Source of the DNA: Streptomyces griseochromogenes
Lineage (GTDB): Bacteria > Actinomycetota > Actinomycetes > Streptomycetales > Streptomycetaceae
Assembly (NCBI RefSeq): GCF_001542625.1
Contig: NZ_CP016279.1
Coordinates: 310,001-374,000, forward strand
Length of the DNA: 64,000 nucleotides
Direction of reading: 5' to 3'
The notes beneath the pieces were generated by a model. It was not told the DNA's origin. It was given only the letters and a program-made list of their open reading frames with translations, and did no database searches. Below are positions 54,528 to 63,018 of this stretch, piece after piece (the first letter of the stretch is position 1; each line of letters begins with the position of its first letter). The position numbers were made by a program, and so were the translations under genes.

Positions 54528-54980
54528 ATGGACGGCCGTCGGCGTAACCCGTATGAACTGACCGAGGAGACCCCGGTCTACGTCATCTCGGTGGCGGCCC
54601 AGCTCTCCGGACTCCACCCGCAGACGCTGCGCCAGTACGACCGCCTCGGTCTGGTCTCACCGGACCGCACCGCAGGGCGGGGCCGCCGTTACTCGGCCCG
54701 CGACATCGAACTGCTCCGCCAGGTGCAGCAGTTGTCGCAGGACGAGGGCATCAACCTGGCCGGCATCAAGCGCATCATCGAACTGGAGAACCAGGTCGCC
54801 GCGCTCCAGTCCCGCGTCGCGGAGATGCAGGCGGCCCTGGACGGCGCGGCGGCCGCGATGCAGCAGCGCGAGGCCGCCGTCCACGCCTCCTACCGCCGCG
54901 ACCTGGTCCCGTACCAGGAGGTGCAGCAGACCAGCGCGCTGGTGGTGTGGCGGCCCAAGCGGCAGCAGTCCTCGGACTGA
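54528..54980 (+). CDS. hspR: Heat-shock repressor HspR
   Basis: About 150 residues. MerR-type helix-turn-helix YVISVAAQLSGLHPQTLRQYDRLGLVSPDRTAGRGRRYSARDIELL, then a coiled coil (IIELENQVAALQSRVAEMQAALDG). It binds the HAIR sites upstream of dnaK, with DnaK as corepressor in Streptomyces. ATG 54528 is preferred; a TTG at 54519 overlapping the dnaJ stop is the alternative. Confidence 0.97.
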   Translation: MDGRRRNPYELTEETPVYVISVAAQLSGLHPQTLRQYDRLGLVSPDRTAGRGRRYSARDIELLRQVQQLSQDEGINLAGIKRIIELENQVAALQSRVAEMQAALDGAAAAMQQREAAVHASYRRDLVPYQEVQQTSALVVWRPKRQQSSD

Positions 54981-55000
54981 CGGCACCTCGGTGCGGCACC

Positions 55001-55031
55001 GGGCCCGCGGACGTACACCGTCCGCGGGCCC
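55001..55031 (+). terminator. Terminator of the dnaK operon
   Basis: Perfect 12-bp arms (GGGCCCGCGGAC / GTCCGCGGGCCC) with a 7-nt loop, then TCGCCTTTT, 20 bp beyond hspR. Confidence 0.9.
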
Positions 55032-55073
55032 TCGCCTTTTCACCGGCCCCGCGGCCGGCCGCCGCGGACGCGG

Positions 55074-55598
55074 TCAGCCGGGGAGCAGGTCGCCCGCCAG
55101 CTCCAGCGCCATCATCCACATCGGCTGTCCGCCGGTGCCGAACGCGGCGGCCAGCGCGTAGCCGACGGCCGCGTCCGTGGCGTCCGGGGCCGCGTCCCTG
55201 CGCCACTCGGCGAACACCCGCCCGTCGCCCCCGGAGGAGAAGTCGCCGAGGCGCTCCCGGCCGCGCAGCAGCCGGCTGCTCGGGATCGAGCCGGGCACCA
55301 GACGCCAGGAGCGGCCCGCGTACCGGACGTCGACGCGGTACGAACGCCGGGTCACCCGCCCCCTGGCCAGGTCCAGCTCGGCCGGGGCGCCGTCGACGGT
55401 GAGCGTCAGCACGGCGCCGTCCCGGGTGCCGATCGGCACATGGTCCGCCCTGTCCGTACCGGTGGTGCGGCGCAGTACGACCCGGGGCACCGACGCGCCC
55501 TCCACGACCACCTCGCCCTCCCGGCCGTCCAGCCGGACGGTGATCGCCCCGAAGAGGTCGTCGTCCGTGACGCTCTCGGGTGTCGGGTCTTTCGGCAT
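55074..55598 (-). CDS. Conserved hypothetical protein
   Basis: A 174-residue soluble protein, mostly beta (ITVRLDGREGEVVVEGASVPRVVLRRT, YRVDVRYAGRSWRLVPGSIPSSRLLRG) with a helical C-terminus (AVGYALAAAFGTGGQPMWMMALELAGDLL). No functional family recognised. Convergent with hspR. Confidence 0.7.
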   Translation of the reverse strand: MPKDPTPESVTDDDLFGAITVRLDGREGEVVVEGASVPRVVLRRTTGTDRADHVPIGTRDGAVLTLTVDGAPAELDLARGRVTRRSYRVDVRYAGRSWRLVPGSIPSSRLLRGRERLGDFSSGGDGRVFAEWRRDAAPDATDAAVGYALAAAFGTGGQPMWMMALELAGDLLPG

Positions 55599-55692
55599 GC
55601 GGTCGTTCCCTCGCTGTCGCTGTCCGGGCCGTACGCCAGGGGGACGCACGGCGGGGTGCTCACGTTCCCGGCGCCGCGCAGTTGGCCGGGTC

Positions 55693-55714
55693 TGATCGAT
55701 CATCTGATCGATCA
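55693..55714. promoter_or_regulatory. Twin TGATCGATCA palindromes, 12-bp phase
   Basis: Two identical 10-bp palindromes separated by 2 bp (55693-55702, 55705-55714) lie between the divergent hypothetical gene and the sugar-binding lipoprotein. The spacing suggests side-by-side binding of a dimeric regulator. The 324-bp space 55599-55922 has no gene. Confidence 0.6.
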
Positions 55715-55922
55715 AGCTCCTTTGCCCTCTCATGGACTGCCCTTGGGATGGAGGGTCCGTAAAGAGTGTTTGGAGGCGATTCCGCTCCTCCTTCACAGGC
55801 TCAGCGGAGCGTGCTGTTGCGCACTCGTTAAGTAATTCCGCTTGACGCTGGGTGGCGGCTCCAAGTTGTCTTTTCAGACACCTGGGTCGTAAAGCAGCAC
55901 CCACGTCCGGAACGCACCTGAA

Positions 55923-57041
55923 GTGAGCCCCCGAATGCGCCGTATCGCCATATCCGTGGCCGCGTCCACGATGACCCTCTCGCTCGCCGGCTGCGGCGTG
56001 CTGAACGCGACGGGGGACGGCGCGAGCGCGAGCCCGACGAAGGGCGACGACGTCACCATCGGGCTCCTGCTGCCGGAGAAGGCGAACACCCGCTACGACA
56101 AGTTCGACTACCCCATCATCAAGAACAAGGTCTCCGAGCTGACCGGCAAGAAGGGCGAGGTCCAGTACGCCAACGCCGACGCGGACGCCGGCCGGCAGAC
56201 CGACCAGATGCAGCAGATGATCGACGACAAGGTCGACATCATCCTGCTCGACGCGGTCGACTCGCACGCCGTCGCCGGCGAGGTCAAGAAGGCCAAGGAA
56301 GCGGGCATTCCGGTCATCGCCTACGACCGGCTGGCCGAGGGCCCGATCGACGCGTACATCTCCTTCGACAACGAGCTGGTCGGCGAGGTGCAGGCCCGCT
56401 CGCTGCTGGCGGCCCTCGGGTCGGGCGTCGACACCTCCGACAAGGTCGTCATGGTGAACGGCTCGCCCACCGACCCGAACGCCAAGCAGTTCAAGCAGGG
56501 CGCGCTCTCCGAGCTGAACGGCAAGGTGGACATCGCGGCGAGCTTCGACACCACGGACTGGAAGCCGGAGAACGCCCGGGCCGAGATGACCGAGGCGATC
56601 AACAAGATCGGCAAGAACAACATCGCCGCGGTCTACGCCGCCAACGACGGCATGGCCGGCGGTGTCATCAAGGCCCTGGAGGCGGCCGGCGTCACCAAGC
56701 TGCCCCCGATCACCGGCCAGGACTCCGAACTCGACGCGGTCCAGCGGGTCATCGCCGGCGAGCAGTACATGAGCGTCTACAAGTCCTACCCGGACGAGGC
56801 CGAGGCCGCGGCCCAGATGGCCGTCGCCAAGGTGCAGGGCAAGGACATCCAGTTCGACGCCCTCACCCAGGACAAGGTCGACAGCCCCACCGACAAGGAC
56901 ATCCCGGCCAAGCTGGTCCAGGTGTCCGAGCTGACCAAGAGCAAGATCAAGGACACGGTCATCGAGGACGGGATCTACACCGTCGGCGACATCTGCACCG
57001 CCAGGTACAAGGCGGCCTGCGCGGCGATCGGCCTGAAGTAG
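55923..57041 (+). CDS. Sugar ABC transporter substrate-binding lipoprotein (XylF-like)
   Basis: 372 residues with a lipobox (TLSLAGCG, Cys ~24) and a periplasmic-binding fold of the ribose/xylose class: NADADAGRQTDQMQQMIDDKVDIILLDAVD, IPVIAYDRLAEG, ISFDNELVGEVQARSL, VYAANDGMAGGVIKALEAAG, PITGQDSELDAVQRVIAGEQYMSVYKSY. This matches D-xylose-binding XylF best. No ATPase or permease gene follows; the next gene is a LuxR regulator. It may serve a distant transporter or act as a sensor. Confidence 0.88.
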   Translation: MSPRMRRIAISVAASTMTLSLAGCGVLNATGDGASASPTKGDDVTIGLLLPEKANTRYDKFDYPIIKNKVSELTGKKGEVQYANADADAGRQTDQMQQMIDDKVDIILLDAVDSHAVAGEVKKAKEAGIPVIAYDRLAEGPIDAYISFDNELVGEVQARSLLAALGSGVDTSDKVVMVNGSPTDPNAKQFKQGALSELNGKVDIAASFDTTDWKPENARAEMTEAINKIGKNNIAAVYAANDGMAGGVIKALEAAGVTKLPPITGQDSELDAVQRVIAGEQYMSVYKSYPDEAEAAAQMAVAKVQGKDIQFDALTQDKVDSPTDKDIPAKLVQVSELTKSKIKDTVIEDGIYTVGDICTARYKAACAAIGLK

Positions 57042-57125
57042 CGGGCGACCGCGGCACGGTCAACCGGGGCGCGGGCCCGGACGTCACCCGCGTGTGCGGG
57101 ACCGGCGTGCCGGACGACTGCACGA

Positions 57126-57166
57126 GACGCGGCGGCCGTCGGCGGGTTTTCGACGGTCGCCGCGTC
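57126..57166 (+). terminator. Terminator after the xylF-like gene
   Basis: 15-bp arms (57126-57140 and 57152-57166) with a single mismatch enclose an 11-nt loop. The space 57042-57478 holds no other supported feature. Confidence 0.75.
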
Positions 57167-57478
57167 ACGTTCTGAGCGGCCCTCTCGCATCGCGCCACCC
57201 CCGTGCGCGCGATGCGACGGCCCCGGCCGAACGGGGGGAGTCCGGCCAGGGCCGCTCCGGGTGCCTGGGCACCCGGGGGAAGCGGGAACAACGATGCCCC
57301 TGTGACGATCGCGCCACCACCATCATCTTGTTGCAATGCGACGGGCGGAGGCCGGGAGGAACCTGTCCATAACGGCGCTTTACGTCGCCCACGGCCGAGC
57401 GAGCCGTGTTGCGGACCCGCTCCCGGCCGCGCATAGTTGCGCTGCGGAGGTGGCAGCAAGCCGGGGGTGGAATGGGCG

Positions 57479-58531
57479 ATGGCCGGGCACGGAACGGAGG
57501 AGCATCCACACGGTGCCGACCGGCTGTGCGGGGCCGGGGACCGCGTGTATTCCCGCGCCGTACGCCGGGGACGGGTGCCGCGCACGGACGCGGTGCCGGT
57601 GCCCTGCCTGCTGGAGCTGGCCCTGCTGCACCCCGACCCCGACGACATGGACTGGCTGGTGCCCACCTCCCCGCAGGAGGTGATGACCCGGCTGCTGCGC
57701 GGGGTCTACGACGAGGTCAGGGAGAGCCAGCGGCGGATGGGCTCGGCGGTGGCCGCCTTCGAGTGGTACGCCGGCCTCGGCGGTGGGCTGCAGGCGCTGT
57801 CGGCACCCGGCGAGCACACGGCCATCCGCGTGCTGGACGGACTCGCCCGCATCCAGGCCGCGATCGACGAGGCGACCGAGGCGTGCACCACGGAGGTGCT
57901 GATCGTCCAGCCCGGCGGCATCCGGCGGGAGGACGAGCTGACCGAGGGACTGCACCGGGCGCTGGACCTGCGCGGCCGGGGCGTGCGCATGCGCGCCCTG
58001 TACACGCATGTGGCCCGGCACGGGCAGGGGCTGCTCAACTACCTGGAGTTGATGGGTGACGCGGTCGAGGCGCGCACCCTGGACGAGGTCATCGACCGGC
58101 TGATCCTTTTCGACCGCAAGGTTGCCTTCATCCCCGCCAACACCGAGCGCACGATGGCCCTGGAGCTGCGCCACCCGGCTCTGGTCGAGTACCTGGTCAC
58201 GGTCTTCGAACGGCTGTGGCGCCTGGCGCTGCCGCTGACGGCCGCCCTCCCCGACAGCGGCATCGAGGGCATCTCGCACCGCGAGCGGTCCATCGCCGCG
58301 CTGCTCGCGGAGGGCCACCAGGACGCGGTGATCGCCGAGCGGCTCGGCATCAGCGTCCGCACCTGCCGGGCCCATATCGCCCGCCTGTCGGACACCCTGG
58401 GCGCGGCGAGCCGTACCCAACTGGGCGTGCGCATCGCCCAGGTGGGCCTGGACCAGCCCCGGCACCCCGCCCCGCCGGCCGCGGCCGCCGTACTCAGGGT
58501 TCCTGGTCAAGAATCCCCGACCGGGCGATGA
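57479..58531 (+). CDS. LuxR-type regulator, paralogue 1 of array
   Basis: 350 residues. N-terminus LCGAGDRVYSRAVRRGRVP and PCLLELALLHPDPDDMDWL; middle domain IQAAIDEATEACTTEVLIVQPGG and EARTLDEVIDRLILFDRKVAFIPA, which recalls the PLD/TrmB-like sensor fold; C-terminal LuxR helix-turn-helix SHRERSIAALLAEGHQDAVIAERLGISVRTCRAHIARL. ATG 57479 has GGTGGA upstream. It is the only plus-strand member and overlaps the 3' end of paralogue 2 by 38 bp (tail to tail). Confidence 0.88.
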   Translation: MAGHGTEEHPHGADRLCGAGDRVYSRAVRRGRVPRTDAVPVPCLLELALLHPDPDDMDWLVPTSPQEVMTRLLRGVYDEVRESQRRMGSAVAAFEWYAGLGGGLQALSAPGEHTAIRVLDGLARIQAAIDEATEACTTEVLIVQPGGIRREDELTEGLHRALDLRGRGVRMRALYTHVARHGQGLLNYLELMGDAVEARTLDEVIDRLILFDRKVAFIPANTERTMALELRHPALVEYLVTVFERLWRLALPLTAALPDSGIEGISHRERSIAALLAEGHQDAVIAERLGISVRTCRAHIARLSDTLGAASRTQLGVRIAQVGLDQPRHPAPPAAAAVLRVPGQESPTGR

Positions 58532-59474
58532 GATAGCCGAGCTGGGCGCGGCTCTCGCTGCCGAGGACCGCGGCGAGTTTGGCGATGTGGACGCGGGCGG
58601 TGCGGATGTTCATGCCGAGGCGCTCCGCGACGGCGGCGTCGGTGAGGCCCTCGACGAGCAGGCCGGCGATGGCGCGCTGGCGGGGGGTGACGCCGTTCAG
58701 GGTGGGACGCTTCACGGTCTGCGGGTAGATGGGCGTGGCCAGCCGCCACAGCCGGTCGAAGGCTGTCACGAAGAACCGGAGCAGGGCCGGGTGGCGGACT
58801 TCCAGGGCGATCCGGCCGTCGTCGCCGGCCGGGACGAAGACGACGGTGCGGTCGATGACGATCAGCCGGTCCGGCAGCTCGTCCAGGGCGCGGGCCTCGA
58901 CATCGCCCTGCAGCCGCTGGAAGCCGGCGTACACGGCGGGCACATGGCGCAGGGTGTGCTGGTAGAGGCCGCGCATCCGGGCGCCGCGGTCGAGCACCGC
59001 CTGGTCGCGCGCCGTGGCGGCCGTGCCCGCGGCCTCGCCGCGCCTGCCGGTGAGCCCGGCGCGCGACTGGATGGTGAGCACCTCCTCGCTCGCGTCGGCC
59101 ATCGCCTCGGTGATGGCCCGGTTGATGCGCTCGGTGCCGCTGTGCAGCCGCAGCACCGGGGTGTCGGCGCCCACGTGGGCCGGCGTCTCGATCCGCGTCA
59201 GCGGCTCGAACTGCTCCACCAGCCGTTCCTGGCGCCGCCGTTCGGCGGCGATGCGGGCGGCCGAGAGGCCGAGCAGCCGGTGCAGCGCCGCGGTGGGAGT
59301 GACCGGCTCCAGCAGGCCGGGGTCGCCGGGGGCCGGACGCAGCAGCCCGGAGCCGATCAGACAGGGGGCGTCCGCCGCGTCCCCGGCTTGCAGGCGGCCG
59401 TCCCGCAGGGCGCGCTCGTACAGCGTGGCGCCCGCCTCGCAGAGTTGCCCGGGGCCGTGTTCAGGATGGCTCAC
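58494..59474 (-). CDS. LuxR-type regulator, paralogue 2
   Basis: 326 residues with the shared plan: LCEAGATLYERALRDGRLQ, PCLIGSGLLRPAPGDPGLLEP, INRAITEAMADASEEVLTIQ, EARALDELPDRLIVIDRTVVFVPA, and the helix-turn-helix TPRQRAIAGLLVEGLTDAAVAERLGMNIRTARVHIAKL. Last gene of the minus-strand array; its ATG overlaps the stop of the 61-residue paralogue. Confidence 0.88.
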   Translation of the reverse strand: MSHPEHGPGQLCEAGATLYERALRDGRLQAGDAADAPCLIGSGLLRPAPGDPGLLEPVTPTAALHRLLGLSAARIAAERRRQERLVEQFEPLTRIETPAHVGADTPVLRLHSGTERINRAITEAMADASEEVLTIQSRAGLTGRRGEAAGTAATARDQAVLDRGARMRGLYQHTLRHVPAVYAGFQRLQGDVEARALDELPDRLIVIDRTVVFVPAGDDGRIALEVRHPALLRFFVTAFDRLWRLATPIYPQTVKRPTLNGVTPRQRAIAGLLVEGLTDAAVAERLGMNIRTARVHIAKLAAVLGSESRAQLGYLIARSGILDQEP

Positions 59475-59656
59475 GGGGTCGTCTCCCGCGGTTCGAGAAG
59501 GGTGGAGTCCGCTGTCAGGCAGCCGAGTCGGGCGCGGCTCTCGCCACCGAGGGGGGCCGCGACGGTGCGCCGGTGGGGTGTGACGCCGTTCGGGGCGGGG
59601 TGCTGGACGGCGCCCGCGTCGCGCAGATCCTCGGTCCCGTGCTCGCGGTGGCTCAC
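59471..59656 (-). CDS. 61-residue internally deleted LuxR-array paralogue
   Basis: Starts MSHREHGTEDLRDAG like the N-termini of its neighbours, then jumps to NGVTPHRRTVAAP and LGGESRARLGCLTADSTLLEP, which align with the end of the LuxR domain in paralogues 2-4. The sensor domain and most of the recognition helices are gone. It keeps GTGA and ATGA overlaps with both neighbours, so the operon stays translationally coupled. It may be a decaying gene or a small modulator. Confidence 0.7.
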   Translation of the reverse strand: MSHREHGTEDLRDAGAVQHPAPNGVTPHRRTVAAPLGGESRARLGCLTADSTLLEPRETTP

Positions 59657-60660
59657 CCGCCCGCCTCCTCCGGTTCGAGTATCCCGGACCTCGCTATCAG
59701 GTAGCCGAGCTGGGCCCTGCCCTCGCTGCCCAGGGTGACCGCGAGCCGGGCGATGTGGTCGCGGGCCGTGCGGACGTTCATGCCGAGGCGGTCGGCGATG
59801 ACGGCGTCGGTGTGGCCTTCGACGAGGAGGGCGGCGATGGCGCGCTGGCGCGGGGTGACGCCGTTCAGGGTGGGCCGGCGGACCGGTTCCGGGTACATGG
59901 GGGTGGCCAGCCGCCACAGCCGGTCGAACGTGGTCGCGAAGTAGCCGACCAGCGCGGGATGGCGGACCTCCAGCGCGAGCGTGCCGTCGTCGTCGGCCGG
60001 TATGAAGGCCGCCTTCCGGTCCATGACGATGAGCCGGTCGGTCAGCTCGTCCAGGCAGCGGGCCTGGCTGTCGCCGGTGAGCCGTTCGTTGTAGCCGAGG
60101 ATGGCCGGCAGATGGACCGCCGTGTGCTGGAAGAGGGTCCGGATGCGGCCGCCGCGGTCGAGCAGTCTCTGGTCACGGCGGAAGGCGGTCTCGCGGGCGG
60201 CTTCACCGCGCGGACCGACGAGTCCCGAGTAGTGCGGCTGGATGCACAGGACCTCCTCGTACGTCTCCTCCATCGCCTCGGTGAGGGCCTGGTTGATGCG
60301 CTGGGAGCCGCTGTGCAGGCGCAGCAGCGGGGTACCGGCGCCGGTGCCCGCGGCCTGCGGCCCGTCCGTCCGCAGCAGCGGCTCGAACTGCTCCACCAGC
60401 TGTTCCTCACGCCGGTACTCGTCCGCGACCCGGGCCCGGGAGCCGCGCAGCAGCTGGTTCAGGGCGGCGGCGGGGGCGACGGGTTCGAGGCGGGCGGGGT
60501 CGTCGAGGGCCGGGTGCAGCAGGCCGAGGTCGGTCAGGCAGGGGGCCTCGCCGGCCTCGTCGGCGCGCACGTGACCGTCCGTGAGGGCCTGGGTGTACAG
60601 CTTCACTGCGGCCGGGCACAGATCTTCGGCTCCGTGCTCCTGATGCGGCTTCGTGGTCAA
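59653..60660 (-). CDS. LuxR-type regulator, paralogue 3
   Basis: 335 residues. LCPAAVKLYTQALTDGHVRADE, PCLTDLGLLHPALDD, INQALTEAMEETYEEVLCIQPHYSG, SQARCLDELTDRLIVMDRKAAFIPA and a helix-turn-helix TPRQRAIAALLVEGHTDAVIADRLGMNVRTARDHIARL. It overlaps paralogue 4's stop by 4 bp. The C-terminus (LGYLIARSGILEPEE) is nearly identical to the neighbours. Confidence 0.88.
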   Translation of the reverse strand: MTTKPHQEHGAEDLCPAAVKLYTQALTDGHVRADEAGEAPCLTDLGLLHPALDDPARLEPVAPAAALNQLLRGSRARVADEYRREEQLVEQFEPLLRTDGPQAAGTGAGTPLLRLHSGSQRINQALTEAMEETYEEVLCIQPHYSGLVGPRGEAARETAFRRDQRLLDRGGRIRTLFQHTAVHLPAILGYNERLTGDSQARCLDELTDRLIVMDRKAAFIPADDDGTLALEVRHPALVGYFATTFDRLWRLATPMYPEPVRRPTLNGVTPRQRAIAALLVEGHTDAVIADRLGMNVRTARDHIARLAVTLGSEGRAQLGYLIARSGILEPEEAGG

Positions 60661-61658
60661 TCCGCCGCCACCTCCCCCTCCTCGTCCTCCTGCCTCAGGA
60701 TCCCCGACTCGCCTATGAGAAAGCCGAGTTGGGCGCGGCTCTCGCTGCCGAGGGTGGCGGCCAGCTTGGCGATGTGGACGCGGGCGGTGCGGACGTTCAT
60801 GCCGAGGCGGTCGGCGATGGCGGTGTCGGTGTGGCCTTCGACGAGGAGGGCGGCGATGGCGCGCTGGCGGGGGGTGATGCCGTTGAGGGACGGTTTCCGC
60901 ACCGCCTCGGGGTACATGGGGGTGGCCAGGTTCCAGAGCCGGTCGAAGGTGGTCGCGAAATAGTCGACCAGGGCCGGGTGACGGACTTCCAGGGCGAGGG
61001 TGCGGTCCTTGTTCGCGGGGATGAAGGCCACCCGGCGGTCGATGACGAGCAGCCGCTCGGTGAGCTCGTCCAGGGTGCGGGCCTCCACGTCGCCGTGCAG
61101 CTGTTCGTAGCGGGCCATGGCCCTGGGCCGGTAACGCTCGGTGTGCTGGTAGAGCGTGCGGATACGGCCGCCGCGGTCGAGCAGGGCCTGGTCGCGTTCC
61201 AGGGCGAGAGGCACCACGCTGAGATCCCCGATGTTGTGGGGCTGGATGGTGAGGACCTCCCCCGTGAGGTCCTCCACGGCCTCGGAGATGGCGACGTTGA
61301 TCCTGTCGAGTCCGCTCAGCAGCCGGATGCCCGCGGGGTCCGCCGGGCCGGTGCCCGGCGCCGCGAGGGCGAGGAGTGGTTCGAAGGCCTCGGTGAGGCG
61401 GACGCCCTGGCGGCGCCGGTGGGCTATGTCCTCGTCGACGGAGCGCAGCAGCCGGGGGAGGGCGACGGCGGGGGCCGTCGGCCTGAGGCGGTCCGCGTCA
61501 TCGGTGTCGGGCCGCAGGAGTTCCGCGTCCAGGAGACAGGGCACCGCTTCGGCCTCGCGGACGGGGACATGGCCCTCACGCACCGCGCGGCTGTACAGTT
61601 CGAGGCCCGCCTCGCACAGCTCCTCCGCGGCGTGCTCCTGATGTGGCGGAGGGGTCAC
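60657..61658 (-). CDS. LuxR-type regulator, paralogue 4
   Basis: 333 residues with LCEAGLELYSRAVREGHVPVRE, PCLLDAELLRPDTDDADRL, INVAISEAVEDLTGEVLTIQPHNIG, EARTLDELTERLLVIDRRVAFIPA and TPRQRAIAALLVEGHTDTAIADRLGMNVRTARVHIAKL. It is closest to paralogue 3 in the helix-turn-helix, suggesting a recent duplication. The gene lies 25 bp after paralogue 5. Confidence 0.88.
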   Translation of the reverse strand: MTPPPHQEHAAEELCEAGLELYSRAVREGHVPVREAEAVPCLLDAELLRPDTDDADRLRPTAPAVALPRLLRSVDEDIAHRRRQGVRLTEAFEPLLALAAPGTGPADPAGIRLLSGLDRINVAISEAVEDLTGEVLTIQPHNIGDLSVVPLALERDQALLDRGGRIRTLYQHTERYRPRAMARYEQLHGDVEARTLDELTERLLVIDRRVAFIPANKDRTLALEVRHPALVDYFATTFDRLWNLATPMYPEAVRKPSLNGITPRQRAIAALLVEGHTDTAIADRLGMNVRTARVHIAKLAATLGSESRAQLGFLIGESGILRQEDEEGEVAAD

Positions 61659-61683
61659 CGTGACGCCTCCCTCCCCGCGCCGC

Positions 61684-62694
61684 TCACTGCCGGCCGCCCG
61701 GTCCCGGCTGTGAGGTGTCCTTGTCCAGGATCCCCGACTGGGCGATGAGATAGCCGAGTTGGGCGCGGCTGCCGCTGCCCAGGGCCTGGGCGAGCTTGGC
61801 GATGTGGGCCCGGCAGGTACGGACGTTCATGCCCAGCCGGCGGGCGATGGCCTCGTCGACATGGCCCTCGACGAGGAGCTTGGCTATGGAGTGCTGGATC
61901 TCGGTGATGCCGTCGGCCGCGGCTTCGTAGGGAGCGCCGGCGCTCAGTGGCACCGCCCGGTCCCACATGAACTCGAACACCTTGATCAGGTAGCGCACGA
62001 GACCCGGGTGGCGCAGCTCCAGGGCGACCTGCCGGTCGTCCTGTATGGGGATGAAGGCGACGGACTCGTCACAGATGATGAGACGTTCGACCAGTTCGTC
62101 GATGGTCCGGTACTCCGCCTTGCCGTTGGCGAACTGGTCCACGTAGGCGAGCCGTTCGGGGCTGTATCTGGCGGTGTGCTGGTACAGGGTCCGGATGCGG
62201 ACGCCTCGCTCGATCAACGGCTTGTCGCGTTCGAGGGCTTCGACGAGTCTGCGTTCGGGATGGCGGTGGCTGGGCTGGACCGTGAGGACCTCGTTCTGGC
62301 ACTGGGCCGTGGCCAGGTCGAGTGCCGTGTTGATCCGGTCGAGCCCCTCCAGCACGGTGACCGAGTGGGTGGACGCCGTAGCCTGGGCGCTGAGGTCCAG
62401 GAACGGCTCGAACACCTCGGCAAGTTTGGTTGACACCGTCCTGCGTTCGGTGATTTCACGCTCAAGGGGGTTGAGCCGCTGGGCGAGGGCCACCGACGCG
62501 GGGACCGGGCGCAGCCAGTTCGCATCGTCAGGATCCGGATGGAGAAGCGCGAACTCCATCAGACAGGGAGCAACTTCCACATCCGCGCGGGCGATGCGTC
62601 CCGTACGCAGTGCGTTCGCGTAGAGACGGCTGCCTGCCTCGCACAGATCCGTCAAGGCATGGGGATGTGTCTCTTTAGTGCGATTCGTTACCAA
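61684..62694 (-). CDS. LuxR-type regulator, paralogue 5 (first gene of array)
   Basis: 336 residues from TTG 62694, chosen because the N-terminus (VTNRTKETHPHALTDLCEAG) then aligns with the others and GGGGGTGG lies upstream; an ATG at 62721 is possible. INTALDLATAQCQNEVLTVQPSH, YRTIDELVERLIICDESVAFIPI and a helix-turn-helix TEIQHSIAKLLVEGHVDEAIARRLGMNVRTCRAHIAKL. It is the most divergent member and sits next to the peptide gene on the other strand, so it is the best candidate for the cognate regulator. Confidence 0.87.
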   Translation of the reverse strand: MVTNRTKETHPHALTDLCEAGSRLYANALRTGRIARADVEVAPCLMEFALLHPDPDDANWLRPVPASVALAQRLNPLEREITERRTVSTKLAEVFEPFLDLSAQATASTHSVTVLEGLDRINTALDLATAQCQNEVLTVQPSHRHPERRLVEALERDKPLIERGVRIRTLYQHTARYSPERLAYVDQFANGKAEYRTIDELVERLIICDESVAFIPIQDDRQVALELRHPGLVRYLIKVFEFMWDRAVPLSAGAPYEAAADGITEIQHSIAKLLVEGHVDEAIARRLGMNVRTCRAHIAKLAQALGSGSRAQLGYLIAQSGILDKDTSQPGPGGRQ

Positions 62695-62807
62695 ATCTCC
62701 ACCCCCCAGGGTCCTGAACATGCAGGAACATGATGCACTGATTGTGTGGCCATGACGTGCCCGAATGAGCCATCGTCTTGTTCGACGGGGGAAGAGGGGA
62801 CTTTCAA
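62695..62807. promoter_or_regulatory. Shared divergent promoter region of LuxR array and peptide gene
   Basis: 113 bp, AT-richer than its surroundings, with a direct repeat GAACATG at 62716-62722 and 62726-62732, each followed within a few bases by TGCA. It must hold both promoters and is the likely target of one or more array regulators. Confidence 0.55.
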
Positions 62808-63017
62808 GTGAGGACGAAGCCGACTATGCGAAAGAGAATGCTTCGCTCGATACTTGTCGCCGCCTTCTCCGCCGTTGTGGCCTTCGGATCGCTGAGTGGC
62901 CTCTCTGGCGCGAAGGGTGACGCTCGAGCGGACACCGCTTGGTCTGTCATGGCCGGCACGCGCCAGGTGGGCGCGAGCGCCGCTGCCGCCTTCCCGACCG
63001 ACACCGCGTGGAGTTGA
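62808..63017 (+). CDS. Secreted peptide precursor with terminal DTAWS motifs
   Basis: 69 residues. Basic start (MRTKPTMRKRM), hydrophobic core ~13-33, and a likely signal-peptidase site after ARA at 39-41. The mature peptide would be 28 residues, beginning with DTAWS (42-46) and ending with DTAWS (65-69), joined by a Gly/Ala/Ser-rich spacer. It has no cysteines. GTG 62808 follows AGAGGGGA; an ATG at 62826 is an alternative start. One base separates its stop from the next gene. A signalling or structural peptide role is proposed. Confidence 0.8.
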   Translation: MRTKPTMRKRMLRSILVAAFSAVVAFGSLSGLSGAKGDARADTAWSVMAGTRQVGASAAAAFPTDTAWS

Positions 63018-63018
63018 T

